Part shown: piece by piece, positions 44,689 through 53,840 of the stretch
How positions within the stretch are numbered: position 1 is the first letter of the stretch
Layout: each line of letters begins with the position of its first letter
Assembly (NCBI RefSeq): GCF_014640075.1
Contig: NZ_BMGG01000003.1
Coordinates: forward strand, 247,036-311,035
Origin: Chelatococcus reniformis
GTDB lineage: Bacteria > Pseudomonadota > Alphaproteobacteria > Rhizobiales > Beijerinckiaceae
Direction: 5' to 3'
DNA length: 64,000 bases
Made by a program: the position numbers and the translations under genes
Notes under the pieces: model-generated
Told to the model about the DNA's origin: nothing
What the model saw: the letters and a program-made list of their open reading frames with translations, nothing else
The model's database searches: none

Positions 44689-44692
44689 CTAG
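44587..44692. repeat. RIME-like palindromic repeat (second copy, inverted)
   Basis: CTAGAGCATTTCCGCG through AAAACGCTCTAG, about 106 bp, the reverse complement of the copy at 36414-36520 with scattered differences. Both ends read CTAG. The right end supplies the TAG stop codon (44689-44691) of the leftward alpha/beta hydrolase. Confidence 0.88.
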
Positions 44693-45705
44693 GCCCGCGT
44701 GCCGCGATCGGGACCTGCGCCGCCGCAGCCAGCCAATCCGCGCTGCGCGGCTGCCATGCCCGCGGCTTCGTCGATCGCCGCCATCACCTGGGCCGTCGCA
44801 GTGTGGTGGACCATATGGCCGGCGCCCGGCAGGCGCCGCAGCCGGCTGCCGGGCACGTCGTGGTGCAGGCGCACCGCGTGGCTGTCGACGCCGACGAGGA
44901 GGTCGCCCTCGCCCGCGACGATGACGACGGGCACGGCGAGGCCTCCGTAGCGCCGCCGCGCCGCGGCCGCGGCCTGGATCACCAGGAACGACTCGGCCGC
45001 CATGGCGTGCAATTGGGAGGGGCGGAGCGCCAGCTCCTTCGGGAAGGCGGCGAACGTCGCCGGCACGGTCACCTGTCCGAAGATCCGCCCCACGATCGAA
45101 CGCCAGAGGACGCGGCAGAGCACGGGAACGACGCTCGCGCTGAGCACATCGCCGACGATGGGAACGGCCGGGATCGATGCCCCGAGGGCATCGGGCCGGA
45201 ACGTCGGATAGTAGTAGCCGCAGGCCAGCACCAGGCTGCGGACCAGCGGGGGATGGGCGAGCGCCAGCCGGATGGCGACGCTCGCTCCCCAGGAATGGCC
45301 GAGCACGATCGCTCGCTCGATCCCCAGCTCCCGCAACGCAGCAGCGATGAGCTCGGCCTGGGCGGCCGCCGTCCAGATGCGGCCGCGTGGCCGCGTGCTG
45401 TGGCCGAAGCCCGGCCGGTCGAAGGCCACGACCCGGTAGCGCGCCGCTGCCAGATCGAGCAGGCCGCTCGCGGCGAAATCCGCAAGCATCGCGCCGTTGC
45501 CGTGCAGCAGCACCAGGGGCTGGCCGGTGCCGCACTCCACATAGTGGAGCCTGACGCCGCCCACCGTGATGAAGCGACCGACGGGCGGATGGCGGCGCTC
45601 GGCCCGGCGGGCCAGCCAGGCATGGACCACGGCCGACATCGCGACGACCGCAGCCGCAGTCCCGATGATGCGCGCCGCGCGCCGGTCCGGCACACGAGTG
45701 GACAA
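44689..45705 (-). CDS. Alpha/beta hydrolase
   Basis: 338 residues. A signal-anchor-like N-terminal helix ('IIGTAAAVVAMSAVVHAW') precedes an alpha/beta hydrolase domain: oxyanion loop 'VLLHGNGAM', nucleophile elbow 'LGHSWGASVA', acid near 'VAGEGDLLVGV', and catalytic His in 'LPGAGHMVHHT'. It is an esterase or lyase of unknown substrate, probably membrane-tethered in the periplasm. The last base triplet, TAG, lies inside the RIME-like repeat. Confidence 0.85.
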   Translation of the reverse strand: MSTRVPDRRAARIIGTAAAVVAMSAVVHAWLARRAERRHPPVGRFITVGGVRLHYVECGTGQPLVLLHGNGAMLADFAASGLLDLAAARYRVVAFDRPGFGHSTRPRGRIWTAAAQAELIAAALRELGIERAIVLGHSWGASVAIRLALAHPPLVRSLVLACGYYYPTFRPDALGASIPAVPIVGDVLSASVVPVLCRVLWRSIVGRIFGQVTVPATFAAFPKELALRPSQLHAMAAESFLVIQAAAAARRRYGGLAVPVVIVAGEGDLLVGVDSHAVRLHHDVPGSRLRRLPGAGHMVHHTATAQVMAAIDEAAGMAAAQRGLAGCGGAGPDRGTRA

Positions 45706-45728
45706 TGCTCAGTTCCTCCCCCGGCGCA

Positions 45729-46172
45729 TCAGGCGCAGGAGATATCATCGCCGCCGGAGGGCTCCCGCGCTACCCCGGCGCCGGCGTCAGCTCCTCGCGC
45801 GCGAAACATGCGGCCGACGTGGCGTCGCCCCTCCGCAACAGGCCCTGGCCGATCCATCACCAGCGTCCGCGGCCCAGCGGTGCGGGGCCGCGCCAGTTCG
45901 GCTGAGATCTCGCTCCAGATCCAACCGAAGGCAGCGATGGCGACAAGGTGCAGCAGCAGCGCCAGCGGCACCGACCGTCGCCAGATCGACAACACCGTGG
46001 CCGGCAGGGTGAGGCAAGCCCAGATCATCGTCATCGGCACCAGCGCGACAAGCTCCATCCCGTCGCCCATCGGGTTGGCGGTTCGGCCGATCACCACGAA
46101 GGTGTAGATCCAGAAGGCGGTCTGAAGGCCTCCGGCAACCAGCGACAGGATTTGAATGCGTGTGGTGCCCAT
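45729..46172 (-). CDS. Hypothetical membrane protein (147 aa)
   Basis: Starts MGTTRIQILSLVAGG at 46172; the frame opens further upstream but with no better start. Three membrane helices (about 8-28, 41-63, 68-90) precede a basic, Gly-rich cytoplasmic tail. No family recognised. It runs in the same direction as the hydrolase, 23 bp before it, so they may be co-transcribed. Confidence 0.55.
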   Translation of the reverse strand: MGTTRIQILSLVAGGLQTAFWIYTFVVIGRTANPMGDGMELVALVPMTMIWACLTLPATVLSIWRRSVPLALLLHLVAIAAFGWIWSEISAELARPRTAGPRTLVMDRPGPVAEGRRHVGRMFRARGADAGAGVAREPSGGDDISCA

Positions 46173-46335
46173 GGCGACGGCTCGGCTGGGCACGTGGCCC
46201 CTTGCAGCCTTACTGTGGAACCGATCGACGCCGCGCACCGTGCGGCCCGGCACGGGGGCGCGTGCCGTCGGCAGCCGGCCCCTTCGGTCGTCTTCAGGGA
46301 CATGCCCCCGTCCCGCACGAAAAGAGGTGACATCG

Positions 46336-46728
46336 ATGCTCTACGCCATCCTGGCCTATCACGTGGAGGAGGTGGTCGCCTCCTGGACCGCAGAGGAGGA
46401 CGCGGCGGTGATGACCGGCCTGCTCGCGGTCCATGACCGAATGAACGCGGACCAGGTGCTCGGGCCCGCCGCCCGGCTCGGCCCAACCGGCAAGGCCTGC
46501 ACGCTGCGGGGGGTCGGCTCCGGCGTGGTGATCGACGGCCCCTTTGCCGAGACCAAGGAGCAACTCCTGGGCCTCTACGTGGTTGATCGCCCGACGCGCG
46601 AGGCGGCCGTCGAGGCCGCGCGCGAACTGCGCCGTGCCAACCCCACCGCGGTCTACGAGATCCGTCCCATCCAGCTCTACCTGCCGGGCGCGTCCTTTCC
46701 GGAGACAGAGGCTCCGGGCGACGGCTAG
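46336..46728 (+). CDS. YCII-related (DGPF-domain) protein
   Basis: 130 residues from an ATG at 46336 with GAGGTG upstream. The signature 'VVIDGPFAETKEQLLGLYVVD' holds the DGPF motif, and 'VYEIRPIQ' is the closing strand. The fold is a ferredoxin-like dimer. Members often pair with ECF sigma factors, but none is adjacent here. Its TAG stop (46726-46728) is the first CTAG of a palindromic element. Confidence 0.85.
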   Translation: MLYAILAYHVEEVVASWTAEEDAAVMTGLLAVHDRMNADQVLGPAARLGPTGKACTLRGVGSGVVIDGPFAETKEQLLGLYVVDRPTREAAVEAARELRRANPTAVYEIRPIQLYLPGASFPETEAPGDG

Positions 46729-46772
46729 AACGCTTCGCGCTTGGGTGGAATCACCCGAGCGCGAAGGAAGCG
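46725..46772. repeat. Palindromic element after the YCII gene
   Basis: CTAGAACGCTTCGCGCTTGG-GTGGAATCAC-CCGAGCGCGAAGGAAGCG folds into a long hairpin with two bulges. It begins with CTAG, like the RIME-like ends. It can terminate the YCII transcript. Confidence 0.75.
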
Positions 46773-47286
46773 CCGCAGCCTCCGTGGGTTGGTGTGTGTG
46801 GGTGATCATCCAAGGGCGAAAGCACCCTGGGCCGGCGCGCAACGGCCTCGGCCATAAGCCCCGATAGGCACCCGCAGGGGGCGCGGAACGCGCGCGGGCG
46901 TGGTCCTGCGCCCCGGCTACGCGGTTTTTCGTAATTCCGGTATGGCCACGATGCAGCCTTGATCGTCTGACGAGCCGCTTGCAAGCGGCACATCTGATGG
47001 TAAGCTTCCGCCGAAGCGTCGATCCTGCCGTAGATCCTCGAAAACGGGGTACGGCAGCTCGGGCGGCCGTCAGGGCGCCGTCGACGCTGACAGGAGGAAA
47101 TGCATTGAGGCACCGGGCTTGCGCCCGCGGTGGCGTCGCGTTGTCGCGCCGCCCTGCGGTCAACGTATCTCTAGCGGCTCAGACGGTATCATCCGAATGG
47201 CGAGAGACACGCCGCGTTCTTGAAGCCGGAACGCTTCCCGATCGGGCGATGCGCGCCGATCGGGAAGCGCTCTAGGGGCCGGCGCC
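46729..47286. other. Intergenic region before the dipeptide-type ABC operon
   Basis: 558 bp. It contains one palindromic element at each end (separate entries). A 98-codon open frame at 46979-47275 has no ribosome-binding site or recognisable protein features, and I reject it. Promoter elements for the ABC operon must lie here but could not be identified. Confidence 0.45.
47229..47275. repeat. Palindromic element just upstream of the ABC operon
   Basis: CGCTTCCCGATCGG (47232-47245) pairs perfectly with CCGATCGGGAAGCG (47256-47269), followed by CTCTAG. It ends 11 bp before the first permease ATG, so an RNA hairpin here would lie next to the ribosome-binding site. Confidence 0.75.
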
Positions 47287-48240
47287 ATGCGGGCCTACGT
47301 CGTCCGCCGCTTGCTGGCACTCATCCCGACACTGCTGTTCGTCAGCATCATCGTCTTCGTCACGGTTCGCCTGATCCCGGGCGACGTGATCGACATGATG
47401 CTCACCCAGAACGACCTGTCCGCCGACAAGCCGAGCCGGGAGCAACTGGTCCAGGCGCTCGGGCTAGACCGGCCGATGCCCGAGCAGTACCTGCGTTGGC
47501 TCGGCGGCATCCTCCAGGGCGATTTCGGGCGATCGCTGTGGCAGTCGACGCCGGTCCTGGACGAGCTCATGCACCGTCTGCCCGTGACCTTCGAGCTGGG
47601 GCTGCTGGCGCTCATCGTCGGTCTCGTGATCGCCATGCCGATCGGCATCTACTCTGCGGTCCGCCAGGACACGGCCGGCGATATCGCGGCACGGTCGTTC
47701 TCGATCCTGCTGCTGTCGGTGCCGAGCTTCTGGCTGGGCACCATGGTGACGGTGTTCCCCTCGATCTGGTGGGGATGGTCGCCGGAGGTGAACTACGTCC
47801 GCTTCACGGACGACCCGATCCAGAACCTCAAGCAGATGATCGTTCCCGCCCTGGTCCTCGGCGCCGCCTTGTCGGCGGTGACGATGCGCATGACCCGCAC
47901 GATGATGCTCGAGGTGCTTCGCCAGGACTACATCCGCACCGCCTGGGCCAAGGGCCTGCCCGGCCGCCTCGTGGTCATGCGCCACGCCCTGCGTAATGCA
48001 CTCATCCCCGTCGTGACGCTGGTCGGCCTGCAGGCGCCGCTGCTGATCGGGGGCGCCGTGATCATCGAGCAGATCTTCGTCATCCCCGGCATGGGGCTGC
48101 TGCTGCTCGAAGCCGTGAACCAGCGCGACTATCCGATCGTCACCGGCGTGTTCCTCGTGGTGGGCCTCGCTGTGATGCTGATCAACCTGGCCGTCGACTT
48201 GAGCTACGGCATGCTCGACCCGCGCGTGAGGCACAGATGA
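47287..48240 (+). CDS. Dipeptide-type ABC transporter permease (DppB-like)
   Basis: 317 residues, six membrane helices. The start 'MRAYVVRRLLALIPTLLFVS' and 'VRLIPGDVIDMMLTQ' are standard for the first permease; the EAA loop is near 'YIRTAWAKGLPGRLVVMRHALRN'. It imports peptides or related compounds with the DppC-like partner, whose ATG overlaps its TGA by 4 nt. It is the first gene of a seven-gene rightward operon. Confidence 0.93.
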   Translation: MRAYVVRRLLALIPTLLFVSIIVFVTVRLIPGDVIDMMLTQNDLSADKPSREQLVQALGLDRPMPEQYLRWLGGILQGDFGRSLWQSTPVLDELMHRLPVTFELGLLALIVGLVIAMPIGIYSAVRQDTAGDIAARSFSILLLSVPSFWLGTMVTVFPSIWWGWSPEVNYVRFTDDPIQNLKQMIVPALVLGAALSAVTMRMTRTMMLEVLRQDYIRTAWAKGLPGRLVVMRHALRNALIPVVTLVGLQAPLLIGGAVIIEQIFVIPGMGLLLLEAVNQRDYPIVTGVFLVVGLAVMLINLAVDLSYGMLDPRVRHR

Positions 48241-49133
48241 GCGCCGTCTCCGACATTGCGGTCACCGCTTCCGCCCCACCCCGCCATCCGGTCGCGCAAT
48301 TCCTGCGGCGGCTCGTGCGCGAGAAACCGTTCGGCGCCGCGGCCGGCGTGGTCTTCGTGCTCTTCCTCCTGTGCGGCATCTTCGCCGACGTGCTGGCGCC
48401 CTACGGCTACAACCAGATCAGTCCGATCCAGCGGCTGAAGCCGCCGTCTTGGGCGTACCCCTTCGGTACCGACAACCTCGGCCGCGACCTCCTGTCCCGG
48501 TGCCTCTACGGCGCCCAGCTGTCGGTGATCATCGGGCTCTCGGCAGCGGCTCTGGCGACCGTCATCTCGGTCCTGATCGGCACGCTCACCGGCTATCTCG
48601 GCGGCCGCTTCGACATGATCACCCAGCGCTTCGTCGATGCCTACATGTCGTTTCCCGAGCTCATCATCCTGATCACGGTGGTGTCGGTGGTCGGCCCGGG
48701 GATGCCGCAGATCATCGTTATCCTGAGCCTCATCCTGGGCATCTCCGGCTCCCGCATCATCCGCGGCGCCGTGATCTCCGTACGCGAGCACATGTATGTC
48801 CACGCGGCCCAGTCGATCGGCGCTTCGACCGGCCGCATTCTCTGGCGGCACATCCTGCCGAACATCATGCCGCCGATCATCGTGCTCTTCACCACGCGCG
48901 TCGGCACGGTGATCCTGGCGGAGTCGGGCCTGTCGTTCCTCGGCCTCGGCGTGCCGCCCCCGGCGCCGACCTGGGGTGGCCTGCTCTCCGGCAGCGGCCG
49001 CACCTACATGTTTCAAGGGCCTTGGCTCGCCCTCGCCCCGGGCCTGTGCCTGACGAGCGTCATCTTCGCCACCAACGTCTTCGGCGACGCGCTCAGGGAC
49101 CTGCTCGACCCACGCATGCGCGGCACACGCTGA
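48237..49133 (+). CDS. Dipeptide-type ABC transporter permease (DppC-like)
   Basis: 298 residues. A cytoplasmic N-terminus is followed by six helices, with 'YPFGTDNLGRDLLSRCLYGA' (the OppC_N/DppC signature) and EAA loop 'HAAQSIGASTGRILWRHILP'. It pairs with the DppB-like subunit, overlapping by ATGA. A gap of 160 bp follows before the first binding-protein gene. Confidence 0.93.
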   Translation: MSAVSDIAVTASAPPRHPVAQFLRRLVREKPFGAAAGVVFVLFLLCGIFADVLAPYGYNQISPIQRLKPPSWAYPFGTDNLGRDLLSRCLYGAQLSVIIGLSAAALATVISVLIGTLTGYLGGRFDMITQRFVDAYMSFPELIILITVVSVVGPGMPQIIVILSLILGISGSRIIRGAVISVREHMYVHAAQSIGASTGRILWRHILPNIMPPIIVLFTTRVGTVILAESGLSFLGLGVPPPAPTWGGLLSGSGRTYMFQGPWLALAPGLCLTSVIFATNVFGDALRDLLDPRMRGTR

Positions 49134-49293
49134 TGGACGGGATGCGCCCACGGCGGGGACAGGTTTCGCGCCGGCGCGACGGGCGCGGGGGGCGGCGTGG
49201 AGGACAGCTGCCGGCCGCGCCTGGCCAGGGCCCGAGCGCTGCACCGCCGCAATCCGAGCGCGCGTTGAGAACACGACAAAGCGGGAGGAAGCG

Positions 49294-51006
49294 ATGAGGA
49301 CTGGGCACGGGATCGCCACGCGGTTGCGCGGCTTTGCTTTGGCAGGCGCCCTCGCCTGCCTGCCGCCGGTCGCCGCCGCGCAGACGGAGAAGCCACCGCA
49401 ATATGGCGGAGCCCTGAACATCGGGCTGGTCTACCTCACCCTGTCGCCCCTGTCCTGGGATCCGGCGGACTGGCCATGGAAGCATTCGCAGGACACCGGG
49501 CTCGTCTACGAGCATCTGTTCGCCGCCGATCTCAGCAAATCGAAGCGCAACGGCGGCCCCTACCCCTTCATCGCCGATGCGTGGCTGCCGTCCGACGCCA
49601 TTCGCGGCGAGCTGGCCGAGAGCTGGCAATGGAAGGACAATCCTCTCCGGGTGGAGATCAAGCTGCGGCCGGGCGTGATGTTCCCCGACAAGCCCGGCGT
49701 GATGGCCTCGCGCGAGCTGGTCGCCGACGATGTCGTGGAGAGCTTCAACAGGCTCAGCAACAGCCCGAAGAAGGTCGCGGGCTACTTCGACCATGTCCAG
49801 AAGGCGGAAGCGACCGACAAGCGTACCGTCGTCTTCACCTTCAACAGCTATAACGCCGAATGGGACTATCGCTTCGGCTGGGGCTACTATTCCGCCATTG
49901 TCCCGAAAGAGGTGTTCGAGGCCGGCGCCGGCAATTGGCGCAATGTCAATGGCACGGGGCCGTTCCGCCTGACCGACTACGTGCAGGGCAACGCCGTAAC
50001 CTTCTCCAAGAACGACATCTACTGGGACAAGGAAACGATCGACGGACAAGCCTTCAAGCTGCCGTTCGTCGACAAGATCACCTACCGTACCATCAAGGAC
50101 GAGGCCGCCTTCCTGGCAGCGCTGCGCACCGGCAAGCTCGACATCCTGGAGGGCGTGCGCTGGAGCGCCGTGGACGAACTGAAGAAGAGCGCGCCGAAGC
50201 TGCAATGGTCGCGCTGGCTCGATACGGGCGGCACCTTCCTCGCCATGCGCGTCGACAAGAAGCCGTTCGACGACATCCGCGTGCGCCGCGCCCTCAACAT
50301 GGCCGTGAACAAGCAGGAGATCGTTTCGTCCTATTTCTCAGGTCATGCCGAGCTGTTCGCCTATCCGCAGCATCCCGACTACATCGGCTATTTCGAGCCG
50401 CTCGACACGATGCCGGAGCAGGTGAAGGAGCTGTTCGTCTACAACCCCGAAAAGGCCAAGAAGCTGCTGGCCGAGGCCGGCTATCCCAACGGCTTCACCT
50501 TCAACGTGCAGGTCTGCTCGTGCTCCGCCGCCCATATGGAGCTGTTGCCGCTGGTGGCTGCCTACCTGGAGCAGGTCGGCGTCAAGGTGGTGATCCAGCC
50601 GATGGAATATGGCGCCTTCCTCTCGGCGATGACGACCAAGACCCATGCGGCCGGCTACTTCATGCGCAACGGCCATACCAATCCGACGACGACGATCCGC
50701 AAGAGCTTCACCACCGGCCAGCCTTGGAATCCGTCCCAGTACAGCGACCCGGCCTTCGACAAGAAGATGGCCGACGTCTTGCTCGAGCGGGACGAAAGCA
50801 AGCGCCAGGCGATGTTGAAGGAGCTGACGCGCACCGCATTGGAGCAGGCGACCTACATCTACCTGCCAACCGGCTACGGCTACACCGCCTGGTGGCCGTG
50901 GGTGAAGAACTACGGCGGCGAGCTGCGCGCCGGCGCCGAGCGCCCCGGCCCGATCCATGCGCGTATCTGGATCGATCAGGAGATGAAGAAGACGATGGGT
51001 TATTGA
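49294..51006 (+). CDS. Family 5 extracellular solute-binding protein, copy 1
   Basis: 570 residues. The signal peptide 'GFALAGALACLPPVAAAQ' lacks a lipobox, so it is periplasmic. 'QYGGALNIGLVYLTLSPLSWD', 'GTGPFRLTDYVQGNAVTF' and 'VRRALNMAVNKQEIV' fit the SBP_bac_5 family (peptides, opines, nickel chelates). GGGAGG lies upstream of the ATG. The mature protein is nearly the same as the next gene's product. It is the substrate receptor for the operon's permeases. Confidence 0.92.
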   Translation: MRTGHGIATRLRGFALAGALACLPPVAAAQTEKPPQYGGALNIGLVYLTLSPLSWDPADWPWKHSQDTGLVYEHLFAADLSKSKRNGGPYPFIADAWLPSDAIRGELAESWQWKDNPLRVEIKLRPGVMFPDKPGVMASRELVADDVVESFNRLSNSPKKVAGYFDHVQKAEATDKRTVVFTFNSYNAEWDYRFGWGYYSAIVPKEVFEAGAGNWRNVNGTGPFRLTDYVQGNAVTFSKNDIYWDKETIDGQAFKLPFVDKITYRTIKDEAAFLAALRTGKLDILEGVRWSAVDELKKSAPKLQWSRWLDTGGTFLAMRVDKKPFDDIRVRRALNMAVNKQEIVSSYFSGHAELFAYPQHPDYIGYFEPLDTMPEQVKELFVYNPEKAKKLLAEAGYPNGFTFNVQVCSCSAAHMELLPLVAAYLEQVGVKVVIQPMEYGAFLSAMTTKTHAAGYFMRNGHTNPTTTIRKSFTTGQPWNPSQYSDPAFDKKMADVLLERDESKRQAMLKELTRTALEQATYIYLPTGYGYTAWWPWVKNYGGELRAGAERPGPIHARIWIDQEMKKTMGY

Positions 51007-51108
51007 GCGCGCCGGTCGAGCCGACCGAAAGCGAGGCGCTGCCGGCGTCATGCCCGCATCAAGCCCGGCCATGACGGGGGTAAGACACAATAATATGGGG
51101 AGGGAACG

Positions 51109-52821
51109 ATGAGCATTGGACGAGGAATCGGCAGGCCGTTGCGCAGCATTGCCGCCGCAGCGGCGCTCGCCTGCCTGCTGCCGTCGGTGGCCGGCGCGCA
51201 GGCCGAGAAGCCCCCGCAATACGGTGGCACGCTCAACATTGGCCCGATCTACCTCACCCTCTCGCCGCTGTCGTGGGATCCGGTCGACTGGCCATGGAAG
51301 TTCTCGCAGGACACGGCGCTCGTCTACGAGCAGCTCTTCGTCGCCGACCTCAGCAAATCCAAGCGCAACGGCGGCCCCTATCCCTTCGTCGCCGATGCGT
51401 GGCTGCCAGCCGATGCCATTCGCGGCGAGCTGGCCGAGAGCTGGAAATGGACGGATCCGCTCCGGATGGAGATCAAGCTGCGCCAGGGCGTGATGTTCCC
51501 CGACAAGCCCGGCGTCATGGCCTCGCGCGAGCTGGTCGCGGACGATGTCGTGGAGAGCTTCAACCGGCTTAACAAAAGCCCCAAACGTGTCGCCGCCTTC
51601 TTTGACTATATCAAAAATGTGGAAGCCACCGACAAGCACACGGTCGTTTTCAACTTCAATAACTATAATTCGGAGTGGGACTATCGCTTTGGTTGGGGCT
51701 ACTACTCCGGGATCGTACCCAAGGAGGTGTTCGAGGCGGGCGCCGGCAACTGGCGCAACGTCAACGGCACGGGGCCGTTCCGGCTCACCGACTACGTGCA
51801 GGGCAACGCCGTAACCTTCTCCAAGAACGACATCTACTGGGACAAGGAGACGATCGACGGGCAAGCCTACAAGCTCCCCTTCACCGACAAGATCATTTAC
51901 CGCACCATCAAGGACGAGGCCGCTTATCTGGCGGCGCTGCGCACCGGCAAGCTCGACATCCTGGAGAGCGTGCGCTGGTCCGCGGTGGACGAGTTGAAGA
52001 AGAGCGCACCGAAGCTACAGTGGTCGCGCTGGCTCGATTCCGGCGGCACCTTCCTCGCCATGCGCGTCGACAAGAAGCCGTTCGACGACATCCGCGTGCG
52101 CCGCGCCCTCAACATGGCCGTGAACAAGCAGGAGATCATGTCCGCCTTCTATGGGGGTCACGCGGAGCTGTTCGCCTATCCGCAGCATCCCGATTACGTG
52201 GGCTACTTCGAGCCGCTCGATAAGATGCCCGAGTCGGTGAAGGAGCTGTTCGTCTATGACCCCGCGAAGGCCAAGAAACTGCTCGCCGAGGCTGGCTATC
52301 CCAACGGCTTCACCTTCGATGTGCAGGTCTGCTCGTGCTCGCCGAACCAGCTGGAGCTGCTGCCACTGGTCGCCGCCTACCTGGAGCAGGTGGGCGTCAA
52401 GATCAACATCAAGCCGACGGAGGTCGGCGCCTTCATCTCGGCCCTGACGACCAAGACCCATGCGCCCGGCTTCTTCCTGCGCAACGGCCATACCAATCCG
52501 ACGGCGACGATCCGCAAGAACTTCGTTACGGGGCAGCCCTATAACCCATCGGTTTACTCCGACCCGGCCCTCGATAAGAAGATGGATGGGGTTTACGCCG
52601 AGCGCGACGAGAACAAGCGCCAGGAAACGATAAAGGAGCTGACGCGCAACGCGCTGGAGCAAGCGACCTATATCTACCTGCCGACCGGCTACGGCTACAC
52701 CGCCTGGTGGCCGTGGGTGAAGAACTACGGCGGCGAGCTGCGCGCCGGCGCCGAACGTGCCGGCCCGATCCACGCGCGCATCTGGATCGACCAGGACATG
52801 AAGAAGGCGATGGGCTTTTGA
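51109..52821 (+). CDS. Family 5 extracellular solute-binding protein, copy 2
   Basis: 570 residues, the same length as copy 1 and collinear throughout, 102 bp downstream. The signal peptide is 'AAAALACLLPSVAGAQA'. The regions 'NWRNVNGTGPFRLTDYVQGN' and 'YLPTGYGYTAWWPWVKNYGG' are identical. It differs most in a patch at 51580-51680 with AT-rich codons unlike both its flanks and copy 1. GGGAGG precedes the ATG. Likely a recent tandem duplicate with shifted specificity. Confidence 0.92.
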   Translation: MSIGRGIGRPLRSIAAAAALACLLPSVAGAQAEKPPQYGGTLNIGPIYLTLSPLSWDPVDWPWKFSQDTALVYEQLFVADLSKSKRNGGPYPFVADAWLPADAIRGELAESWKWTDPLRMEIKLRQGVMFPDKPGVMASRELVADDVVESFNRLNKSPKRVAAFFDYIKNVEATDKHTVVFNFNNYNSEWDYRFGWGYYSGIVPKEVFEAGAGNWRNVNGTGPFRLTDYVQGNAVTFSKNDIYWDKETIDGQAYKLPFTDKIIYRTIKDEAAYLAALRTGKLDILESVRWSAVDELKKSAPKLQWSRWLDSGGTFLAMRVDKKPFDDIRVRRALNMAVNKQEIMSAFYGGHAELFAYPQHPDYVGYFEPLDKMPESVKELFVYDPAKAKKLLAEAGYPNGFTFDVQVCSCSPNQLELLPLVAAYLEQVGVKINIKPTEVGAFISALTTKTHAPGFFLRNGHTNPTATIRKNFVTGQPYNPSVYSDPALDKKMDGVYAERDENKRQETIKELTRNALEQATYIYLPTGYGYTAWWPWVKNYGGELRAGAERAGPIHARIWIDQDMKKAMGF

Positions 52822-53837
52822 ACGCGCCGGTCAAACCTGAGCTGTCCGGCACGGACGAGGCTCGAGGGGGCGCGCCGCTGCTCAGCGTGCGCGACCTCGT
52901 CACCCGCTTCCGCACCGATCGCGGCGCCGTCACGGCGGTCGATCATGTCTCGTTCGACGTCCGCGCCGGCGAGACCCTGGCCATCGTCGGCGAATCCGGA
53001 TCGGGCAAGAGCGTCACGGCGCTGTCGATCCTGCGCCTCATCCCGGACCCGCCCGGCTCGATCGAGAGTGGCCAGATCCTGTTCGACGGCCAGGACCTGC
53101 TCGGGCTTTCGGAGGCCGAGATTCGCGCCGTGCGCGGCAACCGCATCGCCATGATCTTCCAGGAGCCGATGAGCTCGCTCAATCCGGCGCTCACGGTCGG
53201 CATGCAGGTCGGCGAGCCGATCCACCAGCACCGTGGCGCCCCGTGGGCAAAGGTGCTGCGGCAGGCGCGCGACCTTCTGGGGCGGGTCCGCATGTCGGAT
53301 CCGGACGCGCGCGTCGGCGCCTATCCGCACCAATTTTCGGGCGGCATGCGCCAGCGCGCGATGATCGCCATGGCCCTCGCCTGCGATCCGCAGCTGATCA
53401 TCGCCGACGAGCCGACGACGGCCCTCGATGTCACCGTCCAGGCCCAGATCCTCGATCTGCTGCAGGACCTGGCGAAGCGGGCCAACTCGGCGCTGATCCT
53501 GATCACCCATGACCTCGGCGTCGTCGCCCGCTACGCCGACCGCGTGGTGGTGATGTACGCGGGCCGGGTGGTCGAGACGGCGCCGGCTCGCGAGCTCTAT
53601 GCGCGGCCGCGGCACCCTTACACGCGCGGGCTGATGGCCTCGGTGCCGCGGCTCGACGGGGACACCGCCAAGCGGCTGGTTCCGATCGAGGGGCAGCCGC
53701 CGGACCTCTCGGCCCTGCCGCCGGGTTGTGCCTTCGCGCCGCGCTGCCAGGAGGCCACGGAGACGTGCCGGCTCAGCCGGCCGCCGCTGCGCGCGGTTGG
53801 CACGCGGCACCAGGTCGCCTGCACGCTGGAGAACTGA
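52818..53837 (+). CDS. Dipeptide-type ABC transporter ATPase (DppD-like)
   Basis: 339 residues from a TTG at 52818 that overlaps the TGA of the upstream gene (TTGA); no ATG exists before the domain. Walker A '[10 protein letters not shown]', signature '[13 protein letters not shown]', Walker B '[12 protein letters not shown]', and the C-terminal oligopeptide extension with Cys-rich '[10 protein letters not shown]...CRLSRPPL'. It energises the importer with the DppF-like ATPase that follows. Confidence 0.92.
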   Translation: MNAPVKPELSGTDEARGGAPLLSVRDLVTRFRTDRGAVTAVDHVSFDVRAGETLAIVGESGSGKSVTALSILRLIPDPPGSIESGQILFDGQDLLGLSEAEIRAVRGNRIAMIFQEPMSSLNPALTVGMQVGEPIHQHRGAPWAKVLRQARDLLGRVRMSDPDARVGAYPHQFSGGMRQRAMIAMALACDPQLIIADEPTTALDVTVQAQILDLLQDLAKRANSALILITHDLGVVARYADRVVVMYAGRVVETAPARELYARPRHPYTRGLMASVPRLDGDTAKRLVPIEGQPPDLSALPPGCAFAPRCQEATETCRLSRPPLRAVGTRHQVACTLEN

Positions 53838-53840
53838 TCG

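Noticed and set aside
46979-47275. A 98-codon open frame before the ABC operon
   Set aside because: No ribosome-binding site, no protein-like pattern, and its end runs into a palindromic element.
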